A stretch of DNA of 64,000 bases from Montifringilla adamsi (lineage: Eukaryota; Chordata; Aves; Passeriformes; Passeridae), in contig JAGGNK010003224.1 of the NCBI GenBank assembly GCA_017590115.1, positions 368,863 through 432,862 on the forward strand, given 5' to 3'. Below the pieces are notes generated by a model. The model had not been told where the DNA came from, made no database searches, and saw only the letters and a list, made by a program, of their open reading frames with translations. Every line of letters starts with the position of its first letter. The first letter of the stretch is position 1. This document shows positions 1-11,900 of this stretch, piece by piece. Position numbers and translations under genes: made by a program.

Positions 1-58
<58 letters not shown>
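1..58. repeat. Poly-A homopolymer at window edge
   Basis: An uninterrupted run of 58 A bases opens the window. It could be the tail of a retroposed element lying to the left or a homopolymer left by assembly. The following bases show no recognisable retroposon body, so its origin is undecided. Confidence 0.9.
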
Positions 59-61
<3 letters not shown>

Positions 62-2112
62 TGTAAAAGAAGCCTAGGAGGATGCATGTGAAGCATTAGG
101 CTGAAATACTGAAGCCAAAGTTGCAAAAGAAGAGTAAAATCTAGAGTTGTACTTATTCTTGTTTGGGTTAATATCCCTCACTTAGGATGTGCACCACACT
201 GATGAAGCTGATAGAACATTTCAGTCTGCAGTAGGCTGTCTTGAGTGTTTCTTGCTCCCTTTGTGCTAAATCCCAGTTTCAAAAATATCTATTCTGTTCT
301 CAGTCCAGTAGAAGAGGAATTTTTAGTGGGAAAGATGTCTTTGATGTACAGAGATTACTGACTTATGATCTGTAGGATGTCAAATAAGATCAGATTTCTT
401 CCTGCTAAGCTCCTAGCTGCATCTTGAAGATTTGCTATGCCTTAACCAGTTTCCAAAGGTTAATTAAAGCTTCAGGAACACTGGGGAGCTTGTGCTTACT
501 CCCCTGCTCTGTGCCTCTGTGTCTGCAAAGCTTGAGGAGGTCATATGGATGGCAAACCTGGTAGCAGTGCACTGCAGAGGTTTTTCAGCATGTGGTACCC
601 AAATAGAGTTCCAGAGGTGGGAGCTGCTCTGAAGGGCATGTGGTCTGCATGGGAAGGGCACTCCTTCAGTCTGAGAAGGTGGCACACTCTTACATTACCA
701 GAGAAATATGTCTAGGATTGTTTTCCATTTCCGTGTTGTTTTCTGGTGTATTCTAGACTTTTCCAGTCTAATGGTCATGAGATGAGAAATGCAGATACCT
801 GCCTTTCTATCTAGATTTTTTTTCTCTAAAAGCTCAAGAAGTTCTCAAAGCTGCAGTCACTTTAGGACATCTAAAATGGGCAGGGACAGAGAAATTGCAA
901 TAACACTTTCAGGGCACAATTCTTCAGCATTTTTAAAAGCAAGGAGACAGTCTTTATGATGCTGCTCTCCTGACACTTTTATGTGGGTATTATATTTCTA
1001 CATCTGTGTCTTCTGTTAGTGAGGAATGTAATTACTGTAATGCAGTGTTTTCTTAATACTGATTCAGGGTAAATCTCAGGTGTCTTAGCGATTACTCTGG
1101 AAAATTGAAAGCTCCAGTCAGTATAAAGTATATTTCGAAGTGCAGTGCAGGATTTATGTATTTTCAAGTAGGTCCCTGGAGAATAATACCAACTGCTTAT
1201 CTTCTGCCCAGTGACATTGAAAAATGCCCTTAAAATGCTTAACCCTTTATTACTCAGTACTTTTGAGTATTGCATATAGAGTGATGCAACTAAATTTTAT
1301 TACCCTCTAAGAGGTAACCAGAGTTGTTTCTGTTTTTAAGGCCCAACTACTAAGTAAGTGAGGGTAGTGAAAAAAAATTGTGATAGACAATATGAACCAG
1401 GAAATTTTGTATTGCCCTTGTATGGGAGCACATTTTAGCTTTCTCTTCTCTCTTGAAAATGACAGGGTAATTTTATTGTAGGCTGTCTTCTTAGCAATGC
1501 ATATCTGCCTAAATATGCAATGATTTTCTTGATCTAAGTGAAGACTGATTTCTTTAGTGATTTCAGCAGTACTCTAAGTATTGCCTGTTTCTTACTTCTT
1601 GGGCTATAGCTTGCTTTATCTAGAGTTCATTTTATTTTCACCAAAAAAGAGTCAAAGTAATATTTAGAGAAATAACCAAGTTAGATGTAATTTTTTCTGT
1701 TATGTACAAGACTAATAAAGACATTGTTGCATCTCTGTTGACATACATATGAAATACATATTTAATGGAAATTTATTTTATCTTGGAAGAACAATTCTGA
1801 GGCAAATTGATGTTGTTTGCATTATATCTCAAAGAAGGAAATAAAATAGACTGGCCAGGCTAAAGTTTTGAAAGGGTAAATTTAATTTCAAACAGTTAGA
1901 CTTCAAATTAATCCCTCCCATGTATTTCAAAGACCTGGGAAATCAATGTGTTGTACTAATAAAATTTTTTTTGTCTTTGTTTTTAATGCTATTTTCTGCA
2001 CAATTCAAAGACTAATTAATTTTAATTCTCTGCCTAGATGTTTTATCAGCAGTGCTGTGAAAGGATGAAAGGAGTTGCTGCCCTGCAAAAGATTAACAAA
2101 AACTTATTTGTT
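59..2112. other. Non-coding flank, nothing recognised
   Basis: About 2 kb of AT-rich unique-looking sequence. The short open frames here have no domain pattern, no supporting splice sites and no family resemblance. ZNF131, the expected neighbour of NIM1K by synteny, is not visible. Confidence 0.6.
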
Positions 2113-2147
2113 CCCCCCCCCCCCCCCCCCCCCCCCCATTTTAGTTT
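2113..2147. repeat. Poly-C homopolymer, 35 bases
   Basis: Thirty-five consecutive C bases in an otherwise AT-rich stretch. Runs of this length are prone to length error and can form G-quadruplex or i-motif structures on the opposite and same strand respectively. Confidence 0.95.
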
Positions 2148-2289
2148 CTAGTTCACAAGTCTTAATGTACTTGCTTAGTATGGTTTGTGTTATGTTGAAT
2201 TTCTTTTTCCCTGTGCCCTGTATCTGCAGACGGTGGATTTGATGTGAGGCTGCACCCAGCCTGTGTTGGTGGGGTTATGTAAGGTCTGA

Positions 2290-2580
2290 CTGCTGAGGGC
2301 TCCGTGCAGCCTTCCCTCATCTCGCCAGGAGCTTATTCCAGCCTGCCGGCAGGCAACCCGCGGGGAGGTGGGAAGGTGAGCCAGTGCCGCACGCTGGCAC
2401 CGTGTCACATGAAGTGCCTGTCACTAGGGGCCCCGCAGGATTCCCTGAGCTGCTGCTGCCCGGCAGGCCTTGGCAGCCCCGGCGGGGGAGTGTGTGCTGG
2501 GCCGGCCCAGCCGGGGTCCCGCCGGGCCCGTCCCTGTGGGGCAGGCCGTAGCGGTCCTGGACGCAGGAGGGTGAGCTTGT
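2290..2580 (+). promoter_or_regulatory. GC-rich island, possible NIM1K 5' region
   Basis: A locally GC- and CpG-rich block stands out from the AT-rich flank. It ends in a good plus-strand splice donor (ACGCAGGAGG followed by GTGAGC at 2571), and another donor-like site lies at 2376. NIM1K's start-codon exon has an acceptor just before the ATG, so at least one upstream non-coding exon must exist; this block and the one near 7.4 kb are the candidates. Transcript evidence is lacking, and it could equally be a GC-rich repeat remnant. Confidence 0.25.
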
Positions 2581-3339
2581 TGAAGGTCATGGAGAGATCT
2601 TTTAGAGGCAGACCACAAAACAGGGCACACCAATGTGTTTTTCTTCTATTTCTTATCTCTGGTCTTGGCAAGAAGGAAGTTGGACTAAATAAACGTGGGA
2701 GGTTGCTTAGGTCTACAGTTTTGTGCCCAGTGACCTGTGCTGAATAGTGCTCAGTCAGCAGATCTGGCAAGGGGCTGGTCAGGTAAAAGCCCTGAGAGAC
2801 CATGTTCCATCAGGTTCCAAGGAATTGGATTTGTCTTTAGGGCTCTACCCCAGAATGACTGTGGAGTCAGTCCAGTAGATGAAGGTTTCAGTCTTCCTGC
2901 TGAGGTTAGGGGACACTTGAGTAAGCATCCACCTGTATTCTGCTTCAGTATGAAGGGCTCAGGCTTCTTAAACTTCTAAATAGGTTGCAGAGTTCCCTGT
3001 CTTGCTGTAAGTTACAATGGTAGAATTAAGTTGCTGGTTAGAGTTAGTGTGTTCCAGTGTCGAGAGATTTTTTTTGGCTGTTTTTTACCTTTTTATACCA
3101 GAATTTCTGGGTTTTTTTTGGTTTTTTTTCTGATAGCATTGTATAGAACAGGCATTTCATTGTGAGGAAGGAGTGTGTACACTACAACTGTTTATTATCT
3201 CTTCCCGCTTCCCTTCTTGGTGCTGTGGCCAGTAAGTGAGGCTTTGCACAGAAGCCTTGAAAGTGTTTATATTCCATTTCAGCCAGGGTTGCTGTGTATG
3301 TTAATGTTCCTTGTGTGGGAAAACAATGCCATGCCTTAG

Positions 3340-3398
3340 GCTAAGAACAATGGAATGATTTCTGTTTGTAAAGACCCTTAAGATGATTGAGTCCAATG
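3340..3398 (-). repeat. CR1 3'-end fragment
   Basis: The words 'caatggaatgattt' and 'gacccttaagatgattgagtcc' (split here by position 3367-3392) match the reverse complement of the CR1 3' untranslated end found in bird genomes. It is short and diverged, and stops where a different GC-richer block begins. Confidence 0.55.
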
Positions 3399-4010
3399 TG
3401 TCGTGGTTTGACAGTGCAATGAAGTGCTCCCCATGCCCCTGCTCCAGCGTGGATTTACCCATAGTCTGCAGTGCCTTAGGGCTGTACCTGCTTCAGGTGG
3501 AGCCATATCTGTGAGCCACAGTCTCCTCAGGACTATACCTGCTGCAGCAGAGATTTACTCAGGCACAGTCCTTCAAAGTGCACCTGTTCCAGTGTGGCCT
3601 GCAGGGCCATAATCCCTCCAGAGGTGTGCCTGCTGCGGCAAGTCACAGCCACAGCCACTCTGAGAGGTACCTGCTCCCCCCATCTACAGGTCACAGTCCC
3701 TCCAGCTCGAGTTCACACTGCGGCTCCAGCCTGTCCAGTGCGGCAGCACAGAACTGGCAGTGATGCCCTGCCCACCTGCCAGGTCAGGCCATCACTGTGG
3801 CTGTTATCAAAGCATTCCCAGGCACAGCAGGAAGCTGTGTTGTTCTTCATGTCTGGTTTTCATCAAACAATAACTGGCAAACTGAATGCTGTGGCAGCTA
3901 ACAATAGTAATTCTGGGATGTATGGAAATGGGTGGCATGTGGGCCTGGGCAGAGAGAGCAAGTAGTTTCTGGAGGTTCTCCATGGTCAGTGCCCTGTTAG
4001 TATTTTCTCC
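3399..4010 (+). mobile_element. Possible old endogenous-retrovirus LTR
   Basis: The block begins TGTCGTGGTTTGAC, the kind of start seen in many avian ERV LTRs, directly abutting a CR1 fragment. Inside it, a loosely repeated theme of 'cctgctccag', 'cacagtccctcc' and 'ctgcagg' words occurs several times between 3430 and 3800. No coding retroviral genes are present. The right boundary is uncertain. It may instead be a degenerate GC-rich tandem repeat. Confidence 0.3.
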
Positions 4011-7000
4011 TGCATGAGCTGGGAACATAGAGGTCTGTGTTCAGCCTGCAACCATGCTGTATTTTGTATTTTGAATAGTTGGGTTTTGGCGGGGGTTTTA
4101 AACAATTCATGTGAAGCTCTGGGGTGTATTTTATATAGTCATTATGTTTTCTGGCATTCCAGAAATAAGACTGAGAGTGCTTTCCATGTAAATCAAAAGA
4201 ATGTGCTCAGGACAAACCTTGAACAAATGTTGACTTCCTTTGGCCACAGCAGCCATGCACTCAATATTACTTGAGCACAAGCACAGAAGCTGAGGTATTA
4301 CTTCCCCTGTGGTGTCTGTCTGCAGAGCAGAGCTCTTGTGTCTCCTGTGGTCTGTGCTACAGGTGCTGCAGGACTGTTCTGCTGGCCTCTAATCTTTTGT
4401 AAAAGATAGGTCTTCTATACACAGGAGTATACTAGGTTGTTGGTGTTTTCTTACAACAACTGAACATTCAAAGATGTGCCTAAAAAAATGGGGTTGATAT
4501 TTTTCTAGCAGATGAGTTAAAAAAAAAAAAAAAATCCCTACTACTTTAAATTCAATTTTGTTCCAAAGCTGGTGCATGGTGCATATAATCTACTAAGCAG
4601 GAGACATGCTGTTCTTCAAGGGAATTTTAAAAAATTTGACTAATCCCCTGCCCTAGGGAAATACCCTAAAAATCCTCATCTCCTCAGACTAGACAGCAGA
4701 GGGGCTGAAAAGGGAACTGTAGTGGATGAGTTGCAATATCCAGTTACATCCTCATTAAAAACACCTGGTACTGTGGCAGTTTGAGTGGTAGGAGACCTTC
4801 CAGTGTAACTTCCTTTACTATATCCTTCACATTCATTCTAATAGGAGCTGCAGCAGTTTAAGCACTCAAAGCTGAGTGAATTTTTGCCTCTGAAAGACAG
4901 ATTCAATGAGAGAGACCAATTTGCCAAACACAGTGCTATCAGAGAGCACTGGTCTAGCTGCTTCTGTGCTTTCATGTGCTCCATTCGAAGGTCCCTTTTT
5001 ATCTATCCATCAAAATGGGATTTTAGGAACCAAATTCTCTATACAGAGTGATCTCTTTCTTGGTTTAATTATTTTTCCCCTCATTCTGAACTTCCTTAGA
5101 GTTGTGATGCAGGGTTTAAACTGAGTCTGCAGCTGAAGCCTGAGGGTACTTAGCACTTCATAGAATAGGAGAATGTCCGTTTAAGAAACAAGGTTAAAGA
5201 ACAACAGTGTTAGGTCTTGAAGGATTGATACATTCGTTCATTGTCTTGTGATGCTTTTTATAGTGGTTTGCTTTTGGTTTTGGCTTTCTTTTACTTGCTT
5301 ATTTTGTTTTTTAGAGTGATTATTTGGTCAGATAAATTTTTGTGAAGTTCTTCTGGTCACTGGTCAGCTAGACTGGAGGAAATCATTGGTCTTTCATTGT
5401 GTTTGGATCACTCCTGATTTCCTTGTTTTTCCCTTCTCTCAGAATTATTTTCTTTTACAGTCAGTGCCCTTTTGTATGATATCAGGATAGATTTTGCTGG
5501 CTTTGATTACAGGAAGGAATGTAGGCCATAAATAGATGGTATACATACTGCTAACACTAGGAATACTGAAATAGCTCATCTCAAAGACAGGGAAAACCTA
5601 GCCAGCTGGCCAAGGGCCAGGAGGTTGCAAGATTGACAGTTACATGTCAAGCCTGAAACGGGGATTAATGGTAGGCTGTGCTCTAAAAAACAGCATGCTG
5701 AGCCCCAGGAGAAATTCTGCAGGAGCAAATTCAGGAAGAGCCATGTGCTGATGCCTCAATGCAGTTTTGCCTTTCTCTTGACTCCTCTGTCCCCACAAGG
5801 TTGTGGCATTCCCATATTGTTTGTCTCTGTGATCCACATGGACTGGGCTAGCTGCCTTCTGTGCCTTGATGGAATGTACTCAGGAGGGGCTTGAGGAGTT
5901 TGTTTGAAGGAAACCCTTCTTGTTGTCTTTTCTATACAGCCAGTTAACTTCAAGGGCACTGATAATTTTTGCAGAAGATGGTGGTGGTTCTGTGTTTCTT
6001 CTTTTGCAGGAGTAGAATTTTCCATATCTGCTGCTCTGGAGGTTATAGCCATAAGTGCTATATTTGGTGGTGAGGATGTCACTGCCCAACTAAAGAAACT
6101 TGATTAAATAATGTACAATAGTTTGTTCATGGCATGCCTGACAATGCTCATGGAGGTTTCCAGACTTTTCATATGGGCAACCTATGCTGCTGTTCTCAAG
6201 ATCAAAGGGCAGAATGGGGCCAGAATTCTGCCTCTGAATCACTGTGGCACTGTACAGCAGACAAGTGGCTTCCAAAAGCCCTGCTCTGCTAGAGTGTCAC
6301 CCACCACTAAAACTGTGAATTACAGTCAAATTTCAAATAAAGAGTTTTTGATTACCTAGAATACTATTACAATTGTGATGTGAAACTGGTTAAAGCAGAA
6401 AAACTGTGGATCAGAATTCAGACACTCCTGAAAGAAATTGTCCTTTTCCCAAATGGAGAAAAAACAGAGTGTAAGGTGTGGGGTTTGGGTTTTTCAGTTT
6501 GTGTGGGAATGGGGTGTCCTTCCACATAGATTTTTTCTTCCAAGTAATAAAATTAGGGGAAACATTTGGTGCTAAGAAAGAGTGGTTTGGTGGGAGAATA
6601 CTGAAGGATTTTCTCATTTGTCACTTGGTCTCTTCCCTAATAACAATATCAGCGCTTGGCCATTAGCTGTATGTACACATACAGTGTTTGTCAGGAGTTT
6701 CACTCTATTTAGCTCCAGAGAATAATACAATTATGTATTTATTATTTTTAGTTTCTGTCAACAATGAAAAGGGCTCTTTTCTTCAAACATGAGTAAGCCA
6801 AAAAGAGTTAGCAAAGGCATTATGGAAGTAGTAAATTCTCCCTCTGTTCCAGTTACAAACTGTGTCAGCCATTAAGTGTGCAGCACACACAGTAAGAAGC
6901 ATCCCTGGTTCAGAGAAGTGACAGAGAGAGTCACAGACTCTGAGGGAAAGCCAGGCTTTCTGCCTCACCCTGGGACAGGTTTGTCTGCCCGCAGCACAGA

Positions 7001-7370
7001 GAGGTAAACCTGTGGCTGTAGCACAGAGAGGTGAAGTGACTTTCAAAATTCCTTCGATGTATCTTAAGGCAGGGAGCAGTGTCCCAGAGCATGGGTCAGT
7101 CACCTTGGCCTCTCTGAAGGAGCAGATGAGTGCTTCTGTGCCACTCCAGTTCCCATTTAATGAAACCTTCACCAGCTGCTTTTTCTTTGCGCTTAGGTCG
7201 TGCGTCTGACCTCTCTTCCTCTTGCTCACGAAGGAGATTGCGAGGTTTAGAGGGCAGCTCCACCTGGCAAATGTCACATGCCCTCTGCTAGTGTGGCACC
7301 TTAGATGACTGTCTACCTAAGCTTCAGGCAGTGAGTTACTGGTCTGATTCACTCCCCTCAATCTGGTGCA
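4011..7370. other. Non-coding upstream DNA, nothing recognised
   Basis: AT-rich, with short A and T runs and scattered T/G-rich stretches such as around 5265-5310. No exon with matching splice sites and no repeat family was recognised on either strand. Confidence 0.5.
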
Positions 7371-7438
7371 TCTGTCCTGGCAGTCGGGTGTCTCCCGTGT
7401 CCGTCAGTCCGATGTGCTGCGGGCTGGGAGCAGGGGAG
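7371..7438 (+). other. NIM1K: Candidate non-coding 5' exon of NIM1K
   Basis: A CpG-containing segment ends GGGAG followed by a consensus GTGAGT donor at 7439-7444, on the same strand as NIM1K and 1.2 kb before its start-codon exon. The start-codon exon is preceded by an acceptor (taccctatag at 8611-8620), so an upstream 5'UTR exon is required. The 5' limit given is arbitrary. The GC-rich block at 2.3-2.6 kb competes for this role. Confidence 0.3.
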
Positions 7439-8623
7439 GTGAGTGCTGCCACTGCCTGCGCTGTCTCAGCTCTGTGCCCAGCTCACCACCCTCAGCCGTG
7501 CAGCTGCATGATCAGCACTTGCTGATCAACTCCTGGCTTTCAAGGTTAAAAGAGAAAGGTAAAGAATTAAAAATTGGTGTGCTGCTTTAAAGGTAAGTGG
7601 TTTCTTTTGTATTTAGGGTAAGTACTTCTATGTCTGTGCTGCCAGAGTTAAACTGGTATGGGTCATGCTGTCATTCAGTGAAGCGTATCGCTGTTATGTA
7701 AAGGTTTTAATTACTTTCTTCATCTGCCTGCTCAGGAACACCACGCGTCTGGCAAAATTTTGAGAAGGCTCAAGGCGTTAAAGAAAGCTCATCTAAATAA
7801 AGGAGGGTTAACGTGACATTGCAGTTACTTAATCCTGTATTGTCCTGCCATGTGACTGCAGGGATACTGAGGCGCAGCATTTCTTTTGCCTGGTGCACAG
7901 ATTATGCTTTTCCTGTCATCTTCCAGAATCAGTTGCTTTGTTGAACACATAATGGGAAAGAACAGAGGGACAGCGTACTTTTTGCAGCAAGGCTTCCACA
8001 CACAGTGACATTTCCAAGGTACGGTGACAAGCTCACAGGCTGAAGAATGAATCAAAGGCAATCCCTACAGTGAGCTTTTGGACTTTTACCAGAATCAAGG
8101 AGAACTGCGCTCTTAAGGTCAGCTATTCAAAATTAGCTAGAAATATCTGGATTTATTCAGAGCTGATTTATTAATCAGCTTTCTGTTTGACCTTTATCTA
8201 TCAAGTTACTTCTCAAAGAATCAAGCTAAAATCTGAATATTTGTGTCAAATATTTTGCATGTGTCAAATGTACTGCATAGACAGTGAGCACCTTGCCACT
8301 TTCTTGCACAAAGTTTGCAGTTTTAATTGCAAAGCCTCTTTTACCTTGCAGCTGAAGATCCTGACACACTAACTCTGTTAGTGAAGAATGGATGTTTTAT
8401 CTCTGATTTTGAACAGGACATGCAATATATAGATATGCCAGATTTGTTTTTGAATGAATTTTCAAACTAGTCTTTGGACTTTCTGTAAGCTGCTATTTTT
8501 TTTTTCTTTTGCTGCATTTGTCACAGGGTCCATAATGTGCAGGATTGCATATTCATACAGAATTACTTCATTTAAATTTATCAGGACTTCTTGTTAAATG
8601 GGGAAGTGATTACCCTATAGACT

Positions 8624-8915
8624 ATGACAACAGGGTATGTGAATGAAGGAAGTCTTGGAAAATACCGCTGTTCCAGGTGGGATCACGAGGACAGCAGAGA
8701 AGATGATGGGCAGCTGGAGTGCCATGAAGGAGATGAAGAGGGCAAACAGCCCAGGCTGACCCCATTTGAGAAACTAATGCAGGATATGTCTCATAATGAA
8801 AAAGTGGTGAAAGAATTAACGCTGGGAAAGAGAATTGCCTTCTATCGAGTCAGAGGAGAAATAGGAAGTGGGAATTTCTCACAAGTGAAGCTTGGAATTC
8901 ATTCCCTCACCAAAG
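8624..8915 (+). CDS. NIM1K: NIM1K coding exon 1
   Basis: Encodes residues 1-97 plus the first base of codon 98: start Met (MTTGYVNEG), an acidic N-terminal region and the glycine-rich ATP loop ([11 protein letters not shown]). The ATG sits three bases after an acceptor AG at 8619-8620, so the 5'UTR is almost wholly in upstream exons. Donor: CAAAG followed by GTAGGC at 8916. Length 292 nt, ending in phase 1. Confidence 0.96.
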
Positions 8916-11900
8916 GTAGGCACCATTGCATGCTGAGTAACCTATATAAATGGCTTCCTATGTGAAGAAAGATGCTGTATGAACCTTAAATACACATATA
9001 GAGTTTGTGTGTGTATGTGTGTGTGTATTTTTAACGTTTTTGAGTTAATCTGTAGACAGGGTCACACATAAATTCTCAGAGTTGTATTCTGTTTAAAGAA
9101 ACTAGAAACAATTTCTCTACATGGCAGCTATTACAGGTGGAGTTCATCGCTGCACTTCATGGAGTTAACACATCCTGTGGCTCAGACACTCCACACTTTG
9201 AAGTGTGGTATTGGGCCTCCCCTCCTACAACCTGCCCAGTCCATCCACCCTCTTCCCTGCTCCAGCTCCTGGTCCGCAGGGATACAGGTGATGAATGTCC
9301 AGGATAGCGGGTTAGGTATGCTCCTGCCTGCAGCCAGAGGCAGCAAGGCTTCCTTTGTTTCATCACAAAAAATTTCATTTGGTCATGGTAATTTTGGTGA
9401 GAAATGCTATGCCCACTTAACTGACTTAGTTGTGGATGGTTCTTTACTGTAAAAAGCTAGGATGGGAGCTATGGGTGTGGGAGGAACAGGTGCAGGGGAG
9501 CAAGCTCTGGTATCGCCAAACTGATGTTTGTGTTGAATTGTCAGCTAGTTTTATTGTTTTAATTATACAAAACACCCTATCTACAACTTCTAGGAAGGAC
9601 TGGAAGGTCTAGGTAACTGCAGTGGACACCTCAGTCATAGGTATAACTAAGCTGTCAGCAGCTGTCCTGTTTCTTCTTCTGCCTTTGTCTGAAAATAACA
9701 GAAATTGTTGTTTTCCATCAGGATAACTAGTTTTCTCTGTATCTTTGTACACTACTATCTTGCTTTTCTTCTAAGAGTCTTTACTTTTCAGTTTGATTGA
9801 CTCTCCCTCCCTTCATCATCTGAGATGAGAGAATGAGATACGCCCCAAAACTGTGTTCCCTTTTGTTATTTTCTTTAATCACCTCTTTCAGCCCAGGTTT
9901 AAGGGGGGTGAAAACTCACAATTATCCCTCGGGTGCAGTGGTTGTTGCACTGGGAATCTAAGTGGAGAACCGATGGTACTTAATTTTTCACATTTTACCC
10001 TGCCAACACCCAAGGGTTGCTTTAACTGGGTGTTGAGTTTTTGGTTATTCTTGTTTCAGAAAAGCATCTCTGTTCTACTTGGTCCACAAGTTGTTTCCTC
10101 TTCTGTGATGTTTCTTCTTCTTCCCGAGGCAACTGTTTTGTGCTTACTGTTGGAAGAAATGCTGCTCCTGTACTGGGAACACAAGGAATGCTAATGAAAG
10201 GCAGTTAGAAATTTGATTCTGAATTAACCCTTTGCTGAACTTACTTAGGAAACAGGTTGCTTTAGTATCTGAATAGAGCTGATTGAAAAATTTTGAACTT
10301 CAGTGAATACAGTAAGCTGGGACAAACTACATACCAAAACCAAAATGGTACTTTTTCTTTCTCTGGAAAAGGTTGTTTTTAACAGAAATCTCTCAAATTA
10401 TTTTTCCTTTGTTTGTTTGTAACTTTTTTGCTTAAAATGTTCACTGGAAAGGGAGTTGATTTATTTATGCTAAGTTTGTAACTGTCATGAGGAAGGAGGA
10501 ATGAAAGATAAGTATTTTCTGACCCATTCTGCCTGTGAGTTTATCTGTGCCAATAAAATACATGGATGTGGACAGAAGAACAGGAACGTGCACTTAGGCA
10601 TTCATGTATACACACTCACCACCACCAAAGATGAATCTGTTTTTTGTGGTAGATACACATTGTTGTGTTGGCAATGAAATTATATTCCTGCACAGTGTTA
10701 ATGAGTGCAAGTTTTCTTTTTAATGTGATTATATAAATAAAAGGCTTCATCATTAATGCTGGTCTGGTCTCTGTGGAAGAGGGTTGTGTGTGTGTCAGAG
10801 GGCTGTTCAGCTCTTCAGTTACTGCCAGTTTTAATATGGTCTCTCTCCTGTATCATCCTGTATCAAAAGAGGAAACAATTTTTTTTTTACTAAGATGAGC
10901 CTTTGTAAAAATTACATATATATGTTTTCTGTTGCCCTTGTAATCTGATGCAGCAGGACACATGATTTCTAGAGAGAGAGAGAGAGGAAAAAACTTCAGG
11001 ATCATACTGGATGATGAACCTTGTTTCCCTCACAAGGGCTGTCTTGGTTGTTTAGAAAACACAGAAAAATCTTTGGTGCTATGATGTGGATGCCATGTCC
11101 CATGGCTTGGACAGGCTGGCTGGCTAGCTGGAAACAGGGAGTGGTGCTGAATGGAGTTATATCCATCTAGGGCTAGTCACCAGCAGAGTTCCATGGGGCT
11201 TAGTATCGGGGCCAGCTCTGATTAATGTCACTCAGTTTGCAGGTGACAGCACATTAGGTGGGAGTGTTGATTTGCTGGACGGCAGGAAGGCTCTGCAGAG
11301 GGATCTGGACAGGCTGGATCATGGGCTGAGGCCAGTGGGGTGAGATTCAACAAGGCCAAGTGCCAGGTCCTGCCCCTGGGTCACAACAGCCCCAGGCAGT
11401 GCCACAGGCTGGGACAGAGTGGCTGGAAAGGACCTGGGGGTGTTGGTGACAGCAGCTGAACACGAGCCAGGGCGTGCCCAGGTGGCCAAGAAGGCCAATG
11501 GCATCCTGGCCTGGATCAGCAATGGTGTGGCCAGCAGGGCCAGGGCAGGGATTGTTCCCCTGCACTGGGCACTGGTGAGACCACAGCTCCAGTGCTGTGT
11601 TTTGTTTGTTTTGGACTCTTCACTACAAGAGAGATTTTGAGGTACTGGAGAGTCCAGAGAAGATCAGCAAAACTTGGGCAGGGTCTGGAGCACAAGTCCT
11701 ATGAGGAGCAGCTGAGGGAGCTGGGGGTGTTTATCCTGGAGAAAAGGAGGCTCAGAGGAGACCTTATCACTCTCCACAACTGCCTGACAGGAGGGTGTAG
11801 CCAGGTGGGGGTTGGCCTCTTCTCCCAGCTAGCAAGGGATAGAGTAAGAAGAAATGGCCTCAAATTGTGCCAGGAAAGGTTGATGTTTAGGTTGGACATT

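Noticed and set aside
2304..2803. Overlapping 147- and 132-codon open frames
   Set aside because: GC-rich block effects on both strands with no homology; the segment is better seen as a possible 5' exon or promoter region.
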